NCBI RefSeq assembly: GCF_031755915.1
Contig: NC_083387.1
Location: 8,004,501-8,068,500 of the forward strand
Origin: Ziziphus jujuba
Lineage: Eukaryota > Streptophyta > Magnoliopsida > Rosales > Rhamnaceae
Direction: 5' to 3'
DNA: 64,000 nt
Below are positions 36,920-48,077 of the stretch, piece after piece; the stretch's first letter is position 1, and every line of letters begins with the position of its first letter. The notes beneath the pieces are model-generated. The model did no database searches. It worked only from the letters and a program-made list of their open reading frames with translations, and was not told the DNA's origin. A program made the translations under genes and the position numbers.

Positions 36920-39395
36920 TTTGTCGGGCAACATGTAATGCAACATAGAAAAAAGCATATATATATATATTAACTAGCCAGGGTTTTGCGTTTGTACTTT
37001 CTTTATTGCCTGTTCATGCTAGCTTCCTTTGAAGAGCTTATAACCAAAAAAACAAAAAAAAAAAAAAAAAAAAACCGGAAGCTGTTTGAGAAGTTTAATG
37101 AAACTTTTAAAATTTCATATCTATCCTTTATATTTGAACATGACAAATTTAAATTTTCAATACTGTACCAATTAAAAAGTCTTTTATTTTTATTTTATTA
37201 CCAAAAAAGATCTCATTTTTCACCCTTTTTGTTCTTGCTTTTAATTTTTATTTTCCTCCTTAATTCTTTTATCTGGAACTGGAGACCAACTAGTCATTAC
37301 TCTTGAATTTGACATTTCTTTATATTAGTTATCTTATGTGCTAAAATTTTCATTGTTATTATTCTTTTTATTATATTTATTGAATCGTATGTTTATGCAT
37401 AAACGCATTTATTACATTTTCCAGTTGAATTTTAGTAACAAGGTATTGGTCCGGATTTTTCAATATTTTTTAATTTAAAGCATTTCATTCATGTTCAATA
37501 TTTTTTAATTTGACTTAGATGATAGTTTTTCTTTTTTTTAATTATTAAAAAAAAAAAAAGCTTAGGTGATAGTTATTGCACTGTGACTAATGCATGTGAT
37601 GATAAATTAATAAATTAATCCTATTGAGAAGCTCTTTTTGAAATAAAAAGCTCTTCCAAAGTAGAGGTACCGAACACTATAATAAATAAAAATAATGAAA
37701 ATTTAAGTTTTGTTTGTTACTTTATTAAAAAAAAAAATGTTTCATTTGGTATTTTTGAGAAAATTATTTGTAAGTATTTGATAGTTTTTAATTATTAGAC
37801 TGCCTTACACGAGACCTTAATGATATAACACATCTTTCACATTAATATAATAATATAATCAACTTTTTTTTGAAGAAAAGGATGCCTTGGTTTAACAAAT
37901 TTAGGCATTACTTGGTATAATTTTTAAGAAGCCAAATGCATTTTTTGAGGTTTAAAAGCTGTTTTCAGAAGTGTTTAGATAATTTTCAGAAAATGATTTT
38001 AGTTTTTTATAAGCATTTCTAATCGAAACCAATAAAATTTGCTGTCTCAGGAAGCATTTTTGAATAAACAGAAGCAAAAGTAATAATAGAAACTATGCCG
38101 AATAGAGTTTTTATGTTAAAGTTGAAAGTGGAAATTTATAATTTTCAAACAAAAATAAAATAAAATAAATAACTGCATCGGAGTCTATGAAGCGGACAAT
38201 GAAAATAACAATAATGCTAGAATTATTCAAAAATTTATCAAATTTATATATCAAATGATGTGATAATAAATAATTGGTTTATTTTTTAAAATTATTTTTT
38301 AAAACCAAAAAGTAACTCTACATGCACTTGGTTGTTTTTCAACGATTATTGTTCTCAATCACTTGAGTAGAAAAATATTTTTCTCCAACAAACAGGTATC
38401 CATCTTTATTTGCATTTCTTTTTTTTTTTTTTTTGGGTGATATTCCTAACACCTCACAATAACATGTACCTGCTGTACCCTTGATTGTGAAATTTTGTAG
38501 ATATATTGTTGTTTCAATCTTAATATACTGTTTCACCTTATATGAGTTTTTCTGGTCATGTATATAATATATATATATATATATATATTTTTTTTTTCTA
38601 GCATGTCTATCTGAGTATTGACATTTGAGTGCAATACTCTTAGCTTTAGGGATAGGTAGGCTGATCATTTTGCCAGCTGCAAAACTTCTAATTAGGTTTT
38701 GAATTCCTCGTTTGAGTTGAAATTTGATATCCTATTTTAGATATAAATTACAGAAAAGGTTCCTTGCGTATATCCCAAGAATTTTAAGACTGAATGATGT
38801 TTTAAAATTGCTATTTAATTTCAGAAGCCGTGGTGTCTACTTCCTATTATTCTTATGTGTCTACTTCGAATATTTTTGTAATTTGGTAGATTTGGTTTTG
38901 AAGTAATTCTCAATCATATGTATATATCAATTTGGAAGCTTTTCATGGCCTATAGACAATCGACCAAGTGCTATAAATTAGCTCAGCTATTTTATGTTAA
39001 TATGTTTTTGTTGAATATGTGGTAATTTAATTCGTTTGGATTTGTGCTTGCACAGATAATAATTCAGGAAATCAAGAAATCATGAGGCTGTTAGAATATT
39101 AAAATCAAGATAAATTACATAGAAAATCACATTTTTTTAATGATCATGGCTGCATCTTATGCTCGAATAATTCAAAGAGGAGTTTTTCTTTTTCCTTTTA
39201 ATAATTAAAATGGCAATCTCAGTTCCAAAATTCTGTTAGAAAAAATCAATGCTTGAAAGCAGAAACTCTCTAATCCAATTACTGAAAATATTTGTCCATT
39301 AAAATTAAGCCTTAATTATTAAATACATGTATTGTTGAAAAGATTTCACGTATAACAAAAATTTAATATTGAAATATATATATTTTTATATATGT
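36920..39395. other. AT-rich intergenic DNA, no gene seen
   Basis: Contains poly-A (near 37050), poly-T (near 38420) and TA tracts (near 38570), and another diverged copy of the NLR-associated segment near 38690. ORFs here are low-complexity. Confidence 0.5.
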
Positions 39396-39439
39396 TGGAG
39401 CTATACAACTAGAATCGCATTGATAAATAACACAATCAA

Positions 39440-40200
39440 TACGTCGCACAAAATATTTAACAACATATCGTAAAGAGTCGCCTAATATCCTGTCGCTAAA
39501 TCCATAAGACAACTAGTGCCTCATTTTAAGAGTCGCCTTTATTAAAGTTTTTAGCGACACATACTTACTTTTAGCGACGCATTATGTGTGTCGCCAGTAT
39601 TAAAGTTTTTAGCGACTCAAAACATCTTCTAGCGATTCAGTTTAAGAGTCGCCTATATTCACGTTTTTAGCAACTCATATTACATTTTAACGATGCATTA
39701 TAAGAGTCTCTGTATTTGCTTTTTTAGCGACTCAAAAGTCTTTTAGCGACTCATTTTAAGAGTCGCTTATATTAAGTTTTTAACGACGCAAATTTAATTT
39801 TAGCGACTCAGTTAAAAGTCGCATATTTTAAACTTTTTAGCAACACATATGGAGATTTAGCAACGCACTATGAGAGTAGCCTATATTTGAGTTTTTAGCG
39901 ACGCATATAGTCTTTTAGCGACCCATTATATCGATTAACTTATAGTGACGCATTATTTAGCGACATTTATGTACAATGCCGCTAAAAACTTGTTAGCGAC
40001 ATTTTCGTGTTAAGTCACTAAATATGTTAGTCGCTAATAGCCGAATATTTAGCGACTCATTATTATCGTCTCCTATTTAGCGACGCTTTAAATAAAGTTG
40101 CTAAAAAGGATATTAGCGAATTTCTTTATAGAATCGCTAAATATGTGAGTCGCTAAAATTAGGCCATTAAAGGTCGCCAAATATATTAGGCGATGTAGTT
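39440..40200. repeat. Subterminal motif array (TTTAGCGACgcat / agtcGCTAAA)
   Basis: More than fifteen copies of TTTAGCGAC-type 9-12mers in both orientations, spaced about 30-60 bp. Examples are TTTTTAGCGACACATA near 39558, TTTAGCGACTCATT near 39733, and inverted AGTCGCTAAA near 40149. Such arrays are where CACTA-family accessory proteins bind. Confidence 0.8.
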
Positions 40201-40639
40201 GTTTGTTTATAGTCGCTCCTTCTTCTTCTTTTTTTAAATTTTTTTCAAATTTGTGAAAAGTGATTAAAATAGTAACAATATAAAAATAATTAAAATACAA
40301 AAATCTAAAACTAGCCAAAATAATTAGAATACAAAAATTTAAAATAAATATTTTTTCATAACAAATTAATTATCAAAGAAATTAAATATTATCTCATTGA
40401 CATATTTTTACATAATTTGTAAACTATTGTATTTTTCCATAACAAATTTAATATTAATTAAACTTCTATGAATGCATACTCATTGAGATGGAAGTTGGCG
40501 TCTTCTTGTTAACGATATTACACCCTCATACTGCATATGGAAAAATTAAAAAAATTATTAACACTTATACAAAATAAATAAAATATTAATCATTATTAAA
40601 TTTGTAATTTAGTAAATGAAAATATAAAGAATATTACCA

Positions 40640-40880
40640 TTGTTCTTAAGATTTGGCAAGGCACATTTTTCCCCTCACAGTCATTACAAACATAGCCACT
40701 CTCACATTCATCCTTATTATCATTTTCATCAATACTTGCCAACTATATGATAAATGTATTGTGAGCCATCGTAGTATCTCCAAGAACATCTTCTTCAACA
40801 AAAGTACGATGTTGTGGTGAAGTTAAAACAACAGACGATCTCGAATCAAGTTGATCTTCAACATAAAATACTTGTTGAAC
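40640..40880 (-). pseudogene. CACTA element protein relic (DUF4216-like)
   Basis: The - strand reads VQQVFYVEDQLDSRSSVVLT, then SPQHRTFVEEDVLGDTTMAH. After a TAG near 40746 it continues LASIDENDNKDECESGYVCN. The Q-V-F-Y-V-x-D...V-V-L block is typical of the domain found at the C-terminal side of plant CACTA open reading frames. A stop also precedes the block. Nothing of the TNP2 core was found. Assignment is moderate. Confidence 0.55.
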
Positions 40881-42189
40881 TTAGCAAAACAATGTCAAGC
40901 AATATCACAAACAAAATTTCTACAAAAGCAAGATTAATAAAACCCAAGGAACCTAACCTACAGTTAAAATGAACAAAAAAAAAAAAAAAACCAACCCACC
41001 TCATGTCTCCGCCAACCACAAAGAAAAAATAAACTCACCTAAATGATGGAGACAAAGAAAGAAAAAACCCAGAAAATCACGAGGGCAACATAGAGAAATC
41101 CAGCTTCTCGGCCGACGGCAACGTAGGTAAATGAAAAATGAAACCCAAAATATTCCACTCTTTAAGTTTCTCTTAGATTGCTTCCAAATATAATATCTAT
41201 TAGGTAGTGTACTTGATATAGTTTTAAAAAAGAAAAGGGATTCAAAGGCGAGCGTAAAAATTTTAAAACATGCCAAAAATTTTCAAAAAATGGCAAAAAC
41301 GTGCCTTTTCTCTCAATTTTTTTTTTCTTTGATTAATTTTTTATTTTTCATCTACAAATGAAAACTGAAAATATTTCTTAAAAATATGAAGCAAAATATC
41401 GAAGATTGCTATTTATTTTTCTGTTTTTCAAGTACATATTTATTCTTTATAAAATTTGCATATCTTTTAAATTTTTTTTTTTTTAATTGAGAGAACAGGT
41501 GACGCATTCTTTTCAAAAAGGGTTGCCTATTATTGAATTGTGGGATCAAGCGATGCATTATGGTCGAAAAGCATCATCTGTTCCATTTTTTATATTTTCT
41601 TTATAATCTTTAAATAGTTTTTTAATTGTTCATCTACAAATATATTCATGTAGTAATTCAATGAACATAAATTCCATTGATCTAAAAACAGAAAATAGTT
41701 TGTCAATGCTCTTCTCAATTATTCACATATATGTGTATAGACAAGATACAAAATATCTCATAACCTAATTTGAGATAGGGTACCAAATATAGAATTCTAA
41801 TTCAACAAGCATTTATTGACCAATTTATCTACATAAGTATATTAAATGAGCTTAACTTTCATGTGTTTGTGGTCAATGATAGCTTACTTGTTTTTAAAAA
41901 TTCAAAGTCTATTAAATTGTTTTTTTTTTTTTTAAAATTTTTTTTGAAGGAACAGGCAACACAATTCCATTAAAACGCGTCGCCTGTTCCATTTTTTTTT
42001 TTAATCTTTAATTAGTTTTGTTGATTGTTCATTTACAAATTAAAAAAACAAAAGCATATTTGCAAAATTAAAAAAATGACTAAAAACAACTTTCAAACTC
42101 AAAGAAGTTAAAAATTGGTTGGGTGAAACAGCGATGCAGTTGTTGACAAATGCGTTGCCTTTTCATCTATTTGGTGACTTTTTGTTAAA

Positions 42190-43390
42190 ATAATACGTCA
42201 TCTAAAACTATATTAGCTAGTTCTTATTGTATTATTACATCTAAGTCATTTGGCTTGGTGATGTAGTAATTCCTTGAGAGTGTAAGAGGTTTTGGGTTCA
42301 AATATTGGCATGGCCCTATTTTTTTTTTTTTATGGGTTTGTAAATGTTTAAATACAAAAATTGAAAAAAAAAAAAAAAGGTGACGCATTTGCTGAAGAAT
42401 GTGTCGCATTTTCATCCATTTGGCGACTTTTTCTTAAAAGAATGTGTCGACTAAAACTATATTAGCTAGTTCTTGTTATATTATAACATCCAAGTCATTT
42501 AAAAGAATGTGTCGACTAAAACTATATTAGCTAGTTATTGTTGTATTATTACATCTAAGTCATTTGGCTTGGTGGTGTGGTGATTCCTTGAGAGTGTAGG
42601 AGGTCCTGAGTTCAATTCTTGGCATGACTCTATTTGATTTTTTTTATGGGTTTCTAAATGTTTAAATACAAAAATGGAAAAAAGAAAGAAAAAAAAAAAG
42701 AAAAGGCGACTCATTTGTTGAAGAATTTTCATCTATTTGGTGACTTTTTCTTAAAAGAATGCGTTGCCAAAAACTATATTAGCTAGTTCTTCAAGTTATT
42801 TGGCCTAGCGGTGTGGTGATTTCTTGAGAGTGTAGGAAGTCTTGGGTTCAATTCTTGGCTGGTCGTATTTGATTTTTTATGGATTTTTAAATGTTTAAAT
42901 AAAAAAATTGGAAATTTTTTATGGATTTCTAAATGTTTAAATAAAAAAATTGGAAAAAAAGAGAAAGCGAAGCATTTGTTGAAGAATGAGTCACCTTTTC
43001 ATCTATTTGGCGACTCTTTTTTAAAAGAATGCGTCGCCTAAAACTATATTAGCTAGTTACTGTTGTATTATTACGTCTAAATTATTTGGCCTGATAGTGT
43101 GGTGGTTCCTTGAAAGTGTAAGAGGTTTTGGGTTCAATTCTTGGTAAGACTCTATTTGATTTTATTTTTGTTTTAAATAAAAAAATTGAAAAAAAAAGAC
43201 GATACAATTGTTGAAAAATGCGTCGCCTTTTAATCTATTTGGCGACTCTTTGATAAAAGAATGCATCGCCTAAAACTATATTAGCTAGTTCTTATTGTAT
43301 TATTACATCTAAGTCATTTGGTCTGGTGGTATGGTGATTTTTTGAGAGTACAAGAGGTCTTGGGTTTAATTCTTGGCATGGCCCATCTGA
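42190..43390 (+). repeat. Tandem array of five tRNA-like (SINE-like) modules
   Basis: Modules near 42243, 42556, 42792, 43081 and 43308 carry TTGGCCTAGCGGTGTGGTGA-type sequence followed about 45 bp on by GGGTTCAATTCTTGG. The copy near 42801 has TGGCCTAGCGG, a full match to the tRNA A-box consensus; GGTTCAATTCT differs from the B-box consensus at one place. Between modules are CTAAAACTATATTAGCTAGT and a GCGACGCATTTGTTGAAGAA/TGCGTCGCC stem. These are pol III promoter elements as in tRNA-derived SINEs, amplified in tandem inside the larger element. No cloverleaf with an intact acceptor stem was found, so it is not called a tRNA gene. Confidence 0.68.
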
Positions 43391-43439
43391 TTTTTTTATT
43401 TTTATTTTTTTTTATGGTTTTGTACTTCTTTAAAATAAC

Positions 43440-44800
43440 TAAAAAAAAAAAGGGTGAGAAGAGAACAGGCGGCTCACAATCTAAATAGTGCGTTCTCTGT
43501 TAACTATATATATATAAAATTTCTTTAAAAGAACTAAAAAAAAAAACTAAAAAAAAAAAGGTGAGGAGAGAAAGAACTAAAAGAAAAACTAAAAAAAAAA
43601 CAAAAAAAAAAATGTGAGGAAAGAACAGGCGACGCATAATCTGAATAGTGCGTCACCTGTTAATTATATATATATATATATATATAAAGTTCAATTTTAG
43701 CGCTCTAATATTTTTATTGGTTATTTGTTGTTGAAATAAAATTAGATTGATTAAAAAAACTTAAAAAAAAACAAAGGTGAGGAAAAAACAGGCGACGCAC
43801 AATCTAAATAGTGTGTCGCTTGTTAACTGTAAATAAAAAAAAAAAAAAAAGGCCAGCTCACAGTTGGCCATCTAATATTTTTACTGGTTATTTGTTATTG
43901 AAATAAAAATATATTGATGAAAAGAACTAAAAAAAAAAAGCTGAGGAGAGAACAAGTGACGCACAATCTAAATAGTGTGTCATCTGTTAACTATATATAT
44001 ATATATATATAAGGCTCAGTTTTAGCACTCTAATATTTTTATTAGTTATTTGTTGTTGAAATAAAATAAAATTGATTAAAAAAATTAAATAAAAACTAAA
44101 AGTAAAAAAATAAAAAGAGAACAGGCGACCCACAATCTCATTGCTGCATCGCTTGTTACATATATATATAAAAAAAATAGCTCAGTTATATTACTCTAAT
44201 ATTTTTATGAATTGTTTGTTGTTAAATTAAAATTAGATTAATTAAAAGAACTAAAAAAAAAAAAGGGGAGAGAACAGGCAACGCACAATTTATTCCGTGC
44301 ATCGCCTATTAAATATTAAAAAAAAATGAAAAACTCAGTTTTGTTGCTCTAATATTTTTACTGGTTATTTGTTGTTGAAATAAAATTAGATTGTTTAAAA
44401 AAACTAAAAAAAATTAGAAACTAAAAGGAAAAGAACAGGCGACGCACAATCTAATTAATGTGTCGCCTATAACATATACAATAAAAAAAAATAACTCGAT
44501 TATGTTACTTTAATATTTTTACTGCTTATTTATTATTGAAATACAATTAGATTGATTAAAATATCTAAAAAAAAAAAAAGATAGGAGAGAACAGGTGACG
44601 CACAATATAAATAATGAGTTGCATGTTAACTATATATTAAAAAAAAAAAAACATTTCAGTTTTATCGCTCTAATATTTTTATTGGTTATTTGTTATTGAA
44701 ATAAAATTAGATTGTTTAAAAGAGCTAAAAAAAATTAAAAAGTAAAAGGAAGACAACAGGTGACGCACAATCTAAATAGTGCATCGCCTGTTATCTTTAT
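43440..44800. repeat. Nine tandem stem-loop units of about 160 bp
   Basis: Each unit has a hairpin: ACAGGCGACGCACAATCTAA, then ATAGTGCGTCGCCTGTTA, with arms AACAGGCGACGCAC and GTGCGTCGCCTGTT. It is followed by a TA tract, GCTCTAATATTTTTATTGGT, TATTTGTTGTTGAAATAAAA and an A-rich run. Copies begin near 43466, 43624, 43787, 43950, 44120, 44270, 44433, 44588 and 44755. The arms contain the same GCGACGCA core as the subterminal motifs. Confidence 0.85.
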
Positions 44801-45290
44801 TAAAAAAAATAAAAAAATAAAAAAACCAGTTCAGTTATGTTGTTTTAATATTTTTTTGGTTATTTGTAGTTGAAATAAAATAATACTATTTAAGAGATTT
44901 GTAAGAATAAACTGTACAAGAAAAATTATATAATTAAACACAACATCATATAATTAAATTTTATTATTATGTAAATATAGATCAGTGGTTGGTATTCATT
45001 TTTCATGAGTAGCATTTAAACGTATAATACAATTCAGATAAAATATACATGCAGTATTAATACAGACTCTGGTCAGCTCCATATTTAGCAACCCTTAACT
45101 GATATATCAAGTGTTTTTTTTTTTTAACGACCTTTTAAGATCGACAGTTTTTGGACACATCGTATATTTATTCAATTTTTATTGATGCATTAATATCAGA
45201 GTCACGGTTTTATTTTTTCAGATGCGTTTGTTTCGTAGCGTTGTTAAGTCAATGTCGCTAGATATCAATTTTCGCATAATACTAGTTTGG

Positions 45291-48077
45291 TGGCCTGAGT
45301 TTGAAAAGTGTGGAAATCCTCCCTTAACGTATGGCCTCTGTACACTTCACCACCACTAAGTTGAAAATTCATCATAAACCTCCCCTGGTTTATCTCTCAT
45401 CTAAAATGTTACTTTTTGACCAGTTTGACTTGTAAAATACCTTTGATTTCTTAAATGTTTACAAGTACTAACTTATGCTCTTACATCTCAATTTCTATTT
45501 TTAAATCAAATACGCTTACTTATTTACTATTCAATCTAAATCTATTCATTTAAATGATTAGTCCCAAAAAGCCTATTAATTTCAATGATTAGTCCAAAAA
45601 AACCTACTAATTTCATGAGTAGAAAATTTTAAAACTTTTTTTGAAAAAAAAAATTTAAATCTATTTTTAATCTATTATGTAGCTAACTGATAAAATAATA
45701 TAAAATAAATAACTAATTTAACAAATATGATATAGATAATTTAAATAAATTAAAAATAGGAATAAAATGAAATTATAAAAAACTTTTTTTTTTAACTCTT
45801 AAATTGTATAAATTTAATATATAAACAGACAACCTAATTTTCTAACCTAATTTTTTTTCCCCTTAAATTGAATGAAATATTCAATAAAAATAATAAAATG
45901 AACAAAAACAATGGACATTTGCGTATTTGGAAATGGATAATACCCTTTTTTTTTTTGGTCTTTTAAAAGATTAAATAGCCAACTAAACTATTTTATAGTT
46001 GGATCAGATTACAAAAGAAATGCTACAGAAAATCACTTGAGACAAATCTTTTGAGATTTATACAAGAAAACCATATTTTTCTACTCTATACTTTCTCAAA
46101 ATTGAAAGGTAAACTTGAACCAATAAAAACAGAAAAGAATAAAGAGAACAATACTTTCCCTTTTTATTCCCTAGTCTACCCCCTCTCAACATTCGTCCTA
46201 AAAAAATTAACAATAGAATTCATTTGTCAACCATTAATTCTTGTTTTCTATCCAGTAAAAGAGCAAGAAAAAATATCTTTAGACTAAAAATTAACAAATA
46301 TATTTAACCACATGTTTTAATTTGTATGAAAAATCTTCAAAAAAAATAATAATAATAAAGGAACTGAAGAACATGTAGACAGCAAGTAACTTAAACTCCA
46401 TACCTTAATTTTATCGACGAAAAAAAAAAGTAACTTAAACTCCATACCTCTACAGCTTTTCTACAGGATGAGAGGCAATTAAGTAAAAAAAATGAATTAC
46501 TGCATCCAACATCATAAAATATAGAAAAATTAATAAAAAAACTTAAGTTTTATATGAAAAAGGTCGCTTCACAAGAAAAATTAATAGAAATCAAAAAATT
46601 TCTTTGGACAAGGCAGCTTATTGGGACCGAAAGCTGAAGCCTACACTCAAAAGCCTTAAACGTCCCTCAAGAATCCTAGCTCTTTCAAAAAAAATTTAGG
46701 GAAGATTTATTCACCATATAAATTTTTATACTTACACCATATTTTACACATATTAGTTTTTATTTTAGTTTTTACAATTACACTAATTATTTTTGTTTAA
46801 TTTATCCTTAAATATAATTAAACACAGATATCAAATTTATTACTCTTAATATCATTTTAAATGAAATGCATACACTACATTACATTAATCCTAGTTCTAA
46901 ATTTCTACTGATATTTTTTATTATATGAAAACGTTTAAAATTACAATCAATTCACTCATTAGCATATTCCTTACCGATCGATTTCTTGGCTTCTTCTAGT
47001 TTATTTTTCTATTTTTCTACAAAAACAACAATAAATCAAAATGGGAAAAAAGTTGTTTGACTTGGTTTTGTGTTCTTCATTTTCAATAATTTGTCTCGGA
47101 TTAGTTTATCCACAAAATATATTTCTTTGTTTAACTTTTTTTTCTTTTTTTTCTTTGATTTTTTTTCCTTTATCTATTTTAGTTTGGTATACATAAGTTG
47201 GACAAAACACAATTCATATATAACTGCATAATATGATATATATAACTTCGATGAATGCAAGTTGTCTAAATTATATCATTCCATTTAAATTACATGATCT
47301 GGATATAATATGTACTCTAATGTATGTAATCCGGACATATACAATTTATCTAGATTATGTATATTGGTAGGGTTTACGTACCTTTATTTTTTTGTCCGGA
47401 TGATGTAATTCGGATATGACTGAAACAGTCTAGTATGTATAATCTAGATGTGATTAATTCATGCAGACTTTGTTTCTCAGACAACTTTACAAATCATTCA
47501 AATAATTATTTTCTTTGGAATGCAAAACTCAGACGTAATCAAGTCGTTTAAGGTACATATACTGAACAACTTCATAATGTATATGAGAAAAACAATTGGT
47601 TGAAAGAACATATAAAATCAAAATTAAATAAAAATAAAAATCAAATAAAAAACATACAGAGAAAGCAAATAAATAATAAAAGAAAGCTAAATACTTATAT
47701 TTTTAAGATTGAAAAACAATTATTTGCCAATTATTTTTGTTGATTTTTTGTATTAATCCCTTAACTTCATTATCATTCATTTTTAAAATTTGTTTTATTT
47801 TTTCTAAAATTTTATTATGTTTATATATTTAGAATATTTATAATTTTTAATAAATATTCCTAGAATACTGAAACTAATTAAAAATATAATGTGAGTATTA
47901 AAATTAACCGCACGAATAAAACCATCCAAAATAAATTAATAACAAAATTTATACAAAGTCATTTATACTCTTCCACCGTTTAAACTAACAGATGAAGATT
48001 AATGATAGGGAAGATGAATGACAAATTTTTTAAAAGTACTGGTAGCTAAGCTTAAGGAAGGTCAATGAAATTATATA
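45291..48077. other. AT-rich intergenic DNA, no gene seen
   Basis: ORF 46051-46287 (78 codons) shows no recognisable domain. A direct repeat of AAGTAACTTAAACTCCATAC lies near 46384 and 46430. A weak repeated theme (ATGTAATCCGGACATA, ATGTAATTCGGATATG, GTATAATCTAGATGTG) occurs at 47290-47460. Copy B of the duplication begins after this. Confidence 0.5.

Larger units (their letters stand above)
39396..45290 (-). mobile_element. CACTA-like DNA transposon, decayed (borders approximate)
   Basis: A large element defined by TTTAGCGAC/GTCGCTAAA subterminal motifs, dense at the left (39470-40200) and sparse at the right (45120-45270). A protein relic at 40640-40880 resembles a conserved C-terminal part of CACTA elements. 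Candidate ends are AACTAGAATCGCAT at 39407 and, on the opposite strand, AACTAGTATTATGCG ending near 45290. They resemble each other only loosely, and no 3-bp target duplication is visible. Between them are two tandem arrays listed separately. The assignment to CACTA rests on the subterminal repeat style and the relic; borders could be off by tens of bases. Confidence 0.5.

Noticed and set aside
41001..41276. 91-codon - ORF in the CACTA-like element
   Set aside because: Aromatic-rich, low-complexity reading with no motif; probably a shadow of decayed element DNA.
42243..43384. tRNA genes in the A/B-box array
   Set aside because: Boxes are present, but no acceptor stem or anticodon arm pairs, and the B boxes are imperfect. 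Better described as SINE-like modules.
39440..44800. CRISPR-like array
   Set aside because: Regular repeats occur, but the DNA is plant nuclear, spacers are themselves repetitive and no cas genes exist.
46051..46287. 78-codon + ORF
   Set aside because: No recognisable motif, AT-driven composition and no splice or promoter context.
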